5,991 bases of DNA, taken from Alphaproteobacteria bacterium (GTDB lineage Bacteria; Pseudomonadota; Alphaproteobacteria; Rhizobiales; Aestuariivirgaceae). The stretch covers positions 1 to 5,991 of the forward strand of contig JAPLOT010000317.1 in assembly GCA_026400595.1 (NCBI GenBank), read 5' to 3'. Made by a program: the position numbers and the translations under genes. Below the pieces are notes generated by a model that saw nothing but the letters and a program-made list of their open reading frames with translations, did no database searches and was not told where the DNA came from. Positions 3,895-5,991 of this stretch are shown here, piece after piece; position 1 is the stretch's first letter, and each line of letters begins with the position of its first letter.

Positions 3895-5991
3895 CTACTC
3901 CGCCGCCTCGCGCAGCCCGCCGGCATCATTGGCGGGCTTGGCGACGACATCGGTGACCAGCACGTCCGACTCGTTCTCATGGTCATGCATGTGGCGACGG
4001 TCGCGCGCGACATAGGAGTAGATCGCGGGCGTGATGAACAGCGTGAACAGGGTTCCGATGGTCATGCCGGCCGCGATCACCACGCCGATGTCGAAGCGGC
4101 TCTTGGCGCCTGCCCCATCGGCGATCAGCAGCGGAACGACGCCGATCACCATGGCGGCGGTCGTCATCAGGATCGGGCGCAGGCGCACCGCGGCTGCTTC
4201 CTTGATCGCCAGGTTCTTGTCGTAACCCTTGGTTTCCTGGAGCTTGTTGGCGAACTCCACCATCAGGATGCCGTGCTTGGCGATCAGGCCGATGAGGGTG
4301 ACGAGGCCGATCTGGGTATAGATGTTGATCGTGCCGGACCCCAGATTCACGGGCGGGTTGTTCTGCATCATGCCGTTGATTTCGCCGAGGACGAACAGCA
4401 CGAAGAGGGCGCCGAACACCGTGGCTGGCAGACCGATGAGGATGATGAAGGGATCGCGGAAGCTCTCGAACTGCGCGGCGAGGACCAGGTAGATGAGCAG
4501 CAGCGCCACGCCGAAGGTAATGGCAAGCGTATTGCCTTCCTTGACGAACTGGCGGCTCTCGCCCTTGAAGTCATAGGACATGCCTTGCGGCATCAACTCG
4601 TCGGCCTTCTGCTGCAGGAACGCCACCGCCTCGCCCACGGTGCGGCCCGGGAAAGGCACGCCCTGGATCATTGCCGAGTTCAGCTGCTGGAAGGTCGACA
4701 ATCCGTTCGGTTGCACCGTCTTGCTGATTGTCGTGAAGGACGACAGCGGCACCATGGTGCCATCGGATGCGCGCACCCGGTAGCTGAGGATCTGGTCGAC
4801 GTTCGCGCGCTCCGTCCGGGGCACCTGCGGGATCACCTGATAGCTGCGCCCCTGCACTGTGAAGCGGTTGACGTTATTGCCGCCAAGCAGGGTCGCCAGC
4901 GTGGCACCGACTTCGCTCATGGTCACGCCCAGCTTGTTGGCCTTGTCGCGGTCCACGATCAGCTCAACCTGCGGCGTCTGGAAGCGCAGATCGGCATTGG
5001 TGAAGATGAACAATCCGCTTTTCTTGGCCTCGGCGTCGATCTGGTCGAGGACTTCCGCCAACCGCGTATACTCACCGGGATAGGTCAGCACGAACTCCAC
5101 CGGAAGCTCGCCCGCCCCCACCGGGATGGCAGATGGCGCTGTGGCGAAGACGCTGACGCCGGCCAGCTTGCTGAACATCGGCTGCAATTCGGCCATGATC
5201 GAGAGATCGGACCGGTCACGCTCGCCCCACGGCTTCATGATGAATCCAAGGAAGGCGGAATGCGCGCTCGGAAACCCGGCGATGGCGAAAATGTTCTGCT
5301 TCTCCGGGATCTTCATCATCTCATCGGTCAGCACGTCGGTGTAGGTCGTCAGATAGTCGAGGTTGGTATGTTCCGGCGCATTGATGAAGGCGAAGAGCAC
5401 CCCCTGGTCTTCAGCCGGGGCCAGCTCGCGGTTGATCGCGTTGTAGAGAACGGCCGACAGCGCGATGGTGAGCACCGCGGTCCAGGCAAAGACCGCGCGC
5501 TGCTTGATGGTTCCGTCGAGGCGGCGGCGATAGAAGCGCTGCAGGGCTCCGAAGACCCGTTCGACCAACCGGCCGAACCAGCTCAGTTCAGCATGCGGCT
5601 TCAGCATCTTCGACGTCATCATCGGTGACAGCGTCAAGGCGACGACGCCCGAGACCATGACCGCACCCGCCAGCGTGAAGGCGAACTCGCGGAACAGCGC
5701 GCCGGTGAGGCCCGTTGTGAAGCCGATCGGCGCATAGACCACCGCCAGCGTGATCGTCATGGCAATGATCGGCCCAGTGATTTCGCGCGCGCCCTTGATG
5801 GCGGCATCAAACGGCTTCATGCCCTCTTCGATGTGGCGATGGATGTTCTCCACCACCACGATGGCGTCGTCGACCACCAAACCGATGGCGAGCACCAGGG
5901 CAAGCAGGGTCAGCAGGTTGATGGAATAGCCCAGCGCCACCAGCACCAGAGCCACACCAACCAGCGAAAGCGGTATGGTGATGACCGGGAT
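3895..5991 (-). CDS. RND-family efflux transporter permease (HAE1-like), N-terminal part cut off by window edge
   Basis: The frame is open through base 5991, giving 698 residues, roughly the last two-thirds of a protein usually near 1,030 residues; the GTG at 5955 is internal. Such permeases form inner-membrane trimers that export drugs or other small molecules using the proton gradient, with a membrane fusion protein and an outer-membrane channel. The visible part starts in TM3 (IPVITIPLSLVG), then TM4 with the proton-relay pair in GLVVDDAIVVVEN (D codons at 5866-5871). It continues through TM5-TM7, the second porter/docking domain, and TM8-TM12. The relay lysine (codon 4276-4278, in IAKHGILMVEFAN) and threonine (codon 4162-4164, in RPILMTTA) match K940 and T978 of AcrB. 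An extra Asn/Pro/Gly-rich stretch lies between TM9 and TM10, and the cytoplasmic tail has HMHDH. Substrate cannot be inferred. A fusion-protein gene would be expected upstream, beyond the right edge. Confidence 0.93.
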   Translation of the reverse strand: MPVITIPLSLVGVALVLVALGYSINLLTLLALVLAIGLVVDDAIVVVENIHRHIEEGMKPFDAAIKGAREITGPIIAMTITLAVVYAPIGFTTGLTGALFREFAFTLAGAVMVSGVVALTLSPMMTSKMLKPHAELSWFGRLVERVFGALQRFYRRRLDGTIKQRAVFAWTAVLTIALSAVLYNAINRELAPAEDQGVLFAFINAPEHTNLDYLTTYTDVLTDEMMKIPEKQNIFAIAGFPSAHSAFLGFIMKPWGERDRSDLSIMAELQPMFSKLAGVSVFATAPSAIPVGAGELPVEFVLTYPGEYTRLAEVLDQIDAEAKKSGLFIFTNADLRFQTPQVELIVDRDKANKLGVTMSEVGATLATLLGGNNVNRFTVQGRSYQVIPQVPRTERANVDQILSYRVRASDGTMVPLSSFTTISKTVQPNGLSTFQQLNSAMIQGVPFPGRTVGEAVAFLQQKADELMPQGMSYDFKGESRQFVKEGNTLAITFGVALLLIYLVLAAQFESFRDPFIILIGLPATVFGALFVLFVLGEINGMMQNNPPVNLGSGTINIYTQIGLVTLIGLIAKHGILMVEFANKLQETKGYDKNLAIKEAAAVRLRPILMTTAAMVIGVVPLLIADGAGAKSRFDIGVVIAAGMTIGTLFTLFITPAIYSYVARDRRHMHDHENESDVLVTDVVAKPANDAGGLREAAE
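3914..3938. repeat. Inverted repeat at the convergent gene ends, possible hairpin terminator
   Basis: AGCCCGCC (3914-3921) and GGCGGGCT (3931-3938) pair perfectly over a 9-base loop. The stem is GC-rich and begins 20 bases after the aminotransferase stop, inside the last codons of the RND permease gene (ANDAGGL region). No T-run follows on the + strand, so it is at best an atypical terminator for the aminotransferase gene. Confidence 0.4.

Noticed and set aside
3979..5628. 549-residue open frame on the + strand across the RND gene
   Set aside because: Despite its length it has no recognisable domain and an odd His/Asp/Arg/Gln-rich composition, the usual antisense image of a GC-rich gene. The - strand carries unmistakable RND motifs.
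5953..5955. GTG at 5955 as the true start of the RND gene
   Set aside because: The frame remains open to the window edge and encodes TM3 sequence (IPVITIPLSLVG) typical of the family, so the start lies well outside the window.
1..5991. Mobile elements, CRISPR arrays, tRNA genes or long direct repeats
   Set aside because: Reading both strands I saw no transposase motifs, terminal repeats, regularly spaced repeats or tRNA-like T-loop sequence; nearly all the DNA is accounted for by six genes.

Overview
This 5,991-base window is GC-rich and tightly packed. It looks like chromosomal sequence from a denitrifying alphaproteobacterium, probably of the Hyphomicrobiales (Rhizobiales) or a close relative. 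That placement is inferred from the C-X7-C-X5-C form of NsrR, the nsrR-nirK-nirV order and the general codon style. No tRNA, rRNA, insertion sequence, CRISPR array or phage gene is visible.

Left part (1-2250): a nitrite/nitric-oxide module on the + strand. It starts with the 3' two-thirds of an Rrf2-family NO sensor (nsrR), followed by a short regulatory region. That region holds an FNR/NnrR-type box (314-327), a -10-like element and a 23-bp dyad that fits the NsrR operator pattern (343-365). Next come nirK, a Tat-exported copper nitrite reductase with all copper ligands and both catalytic residues, and nirV, a membrane- or periplasm-directed FGE-sulfatase-fold protein, 4 bases downstream. 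The likely logic is as follows. NirK reduces nitrite to NO in the periplasm. NO (or low oxygen) activates through the FNR/NnrR-type regulator, and NO relieves NsrR repression at the same promoter.

Middle (2254-3894): a small putative lipoprotein of unknown function on the - strand, converging on nirV with 3 bases between stop codons. It is divergent, across a 78-base gap, from a complete class I PLP-dependent aminotransferase of the aspartate aminotransferase family on the + strand.

Right part (3895-5991): the C-terminal two-thirds of an RND-type (HAE1-like) multidrug efflux permease on the - strand. It runs off the right edge, and its stop codon directly abuts the aminotransferase stop.

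I see no wholly undescribed system. The points worth a second look are the compact two-regulator nirK promoter, the variant type 1 copper loop of NirK, a NirV without the catalytic cysteine motif of true formylglycine-generating enzymes, the uncharacterised lipoprotein, and an extra periplasmic loop plus a His-rich tail in the RND permease.
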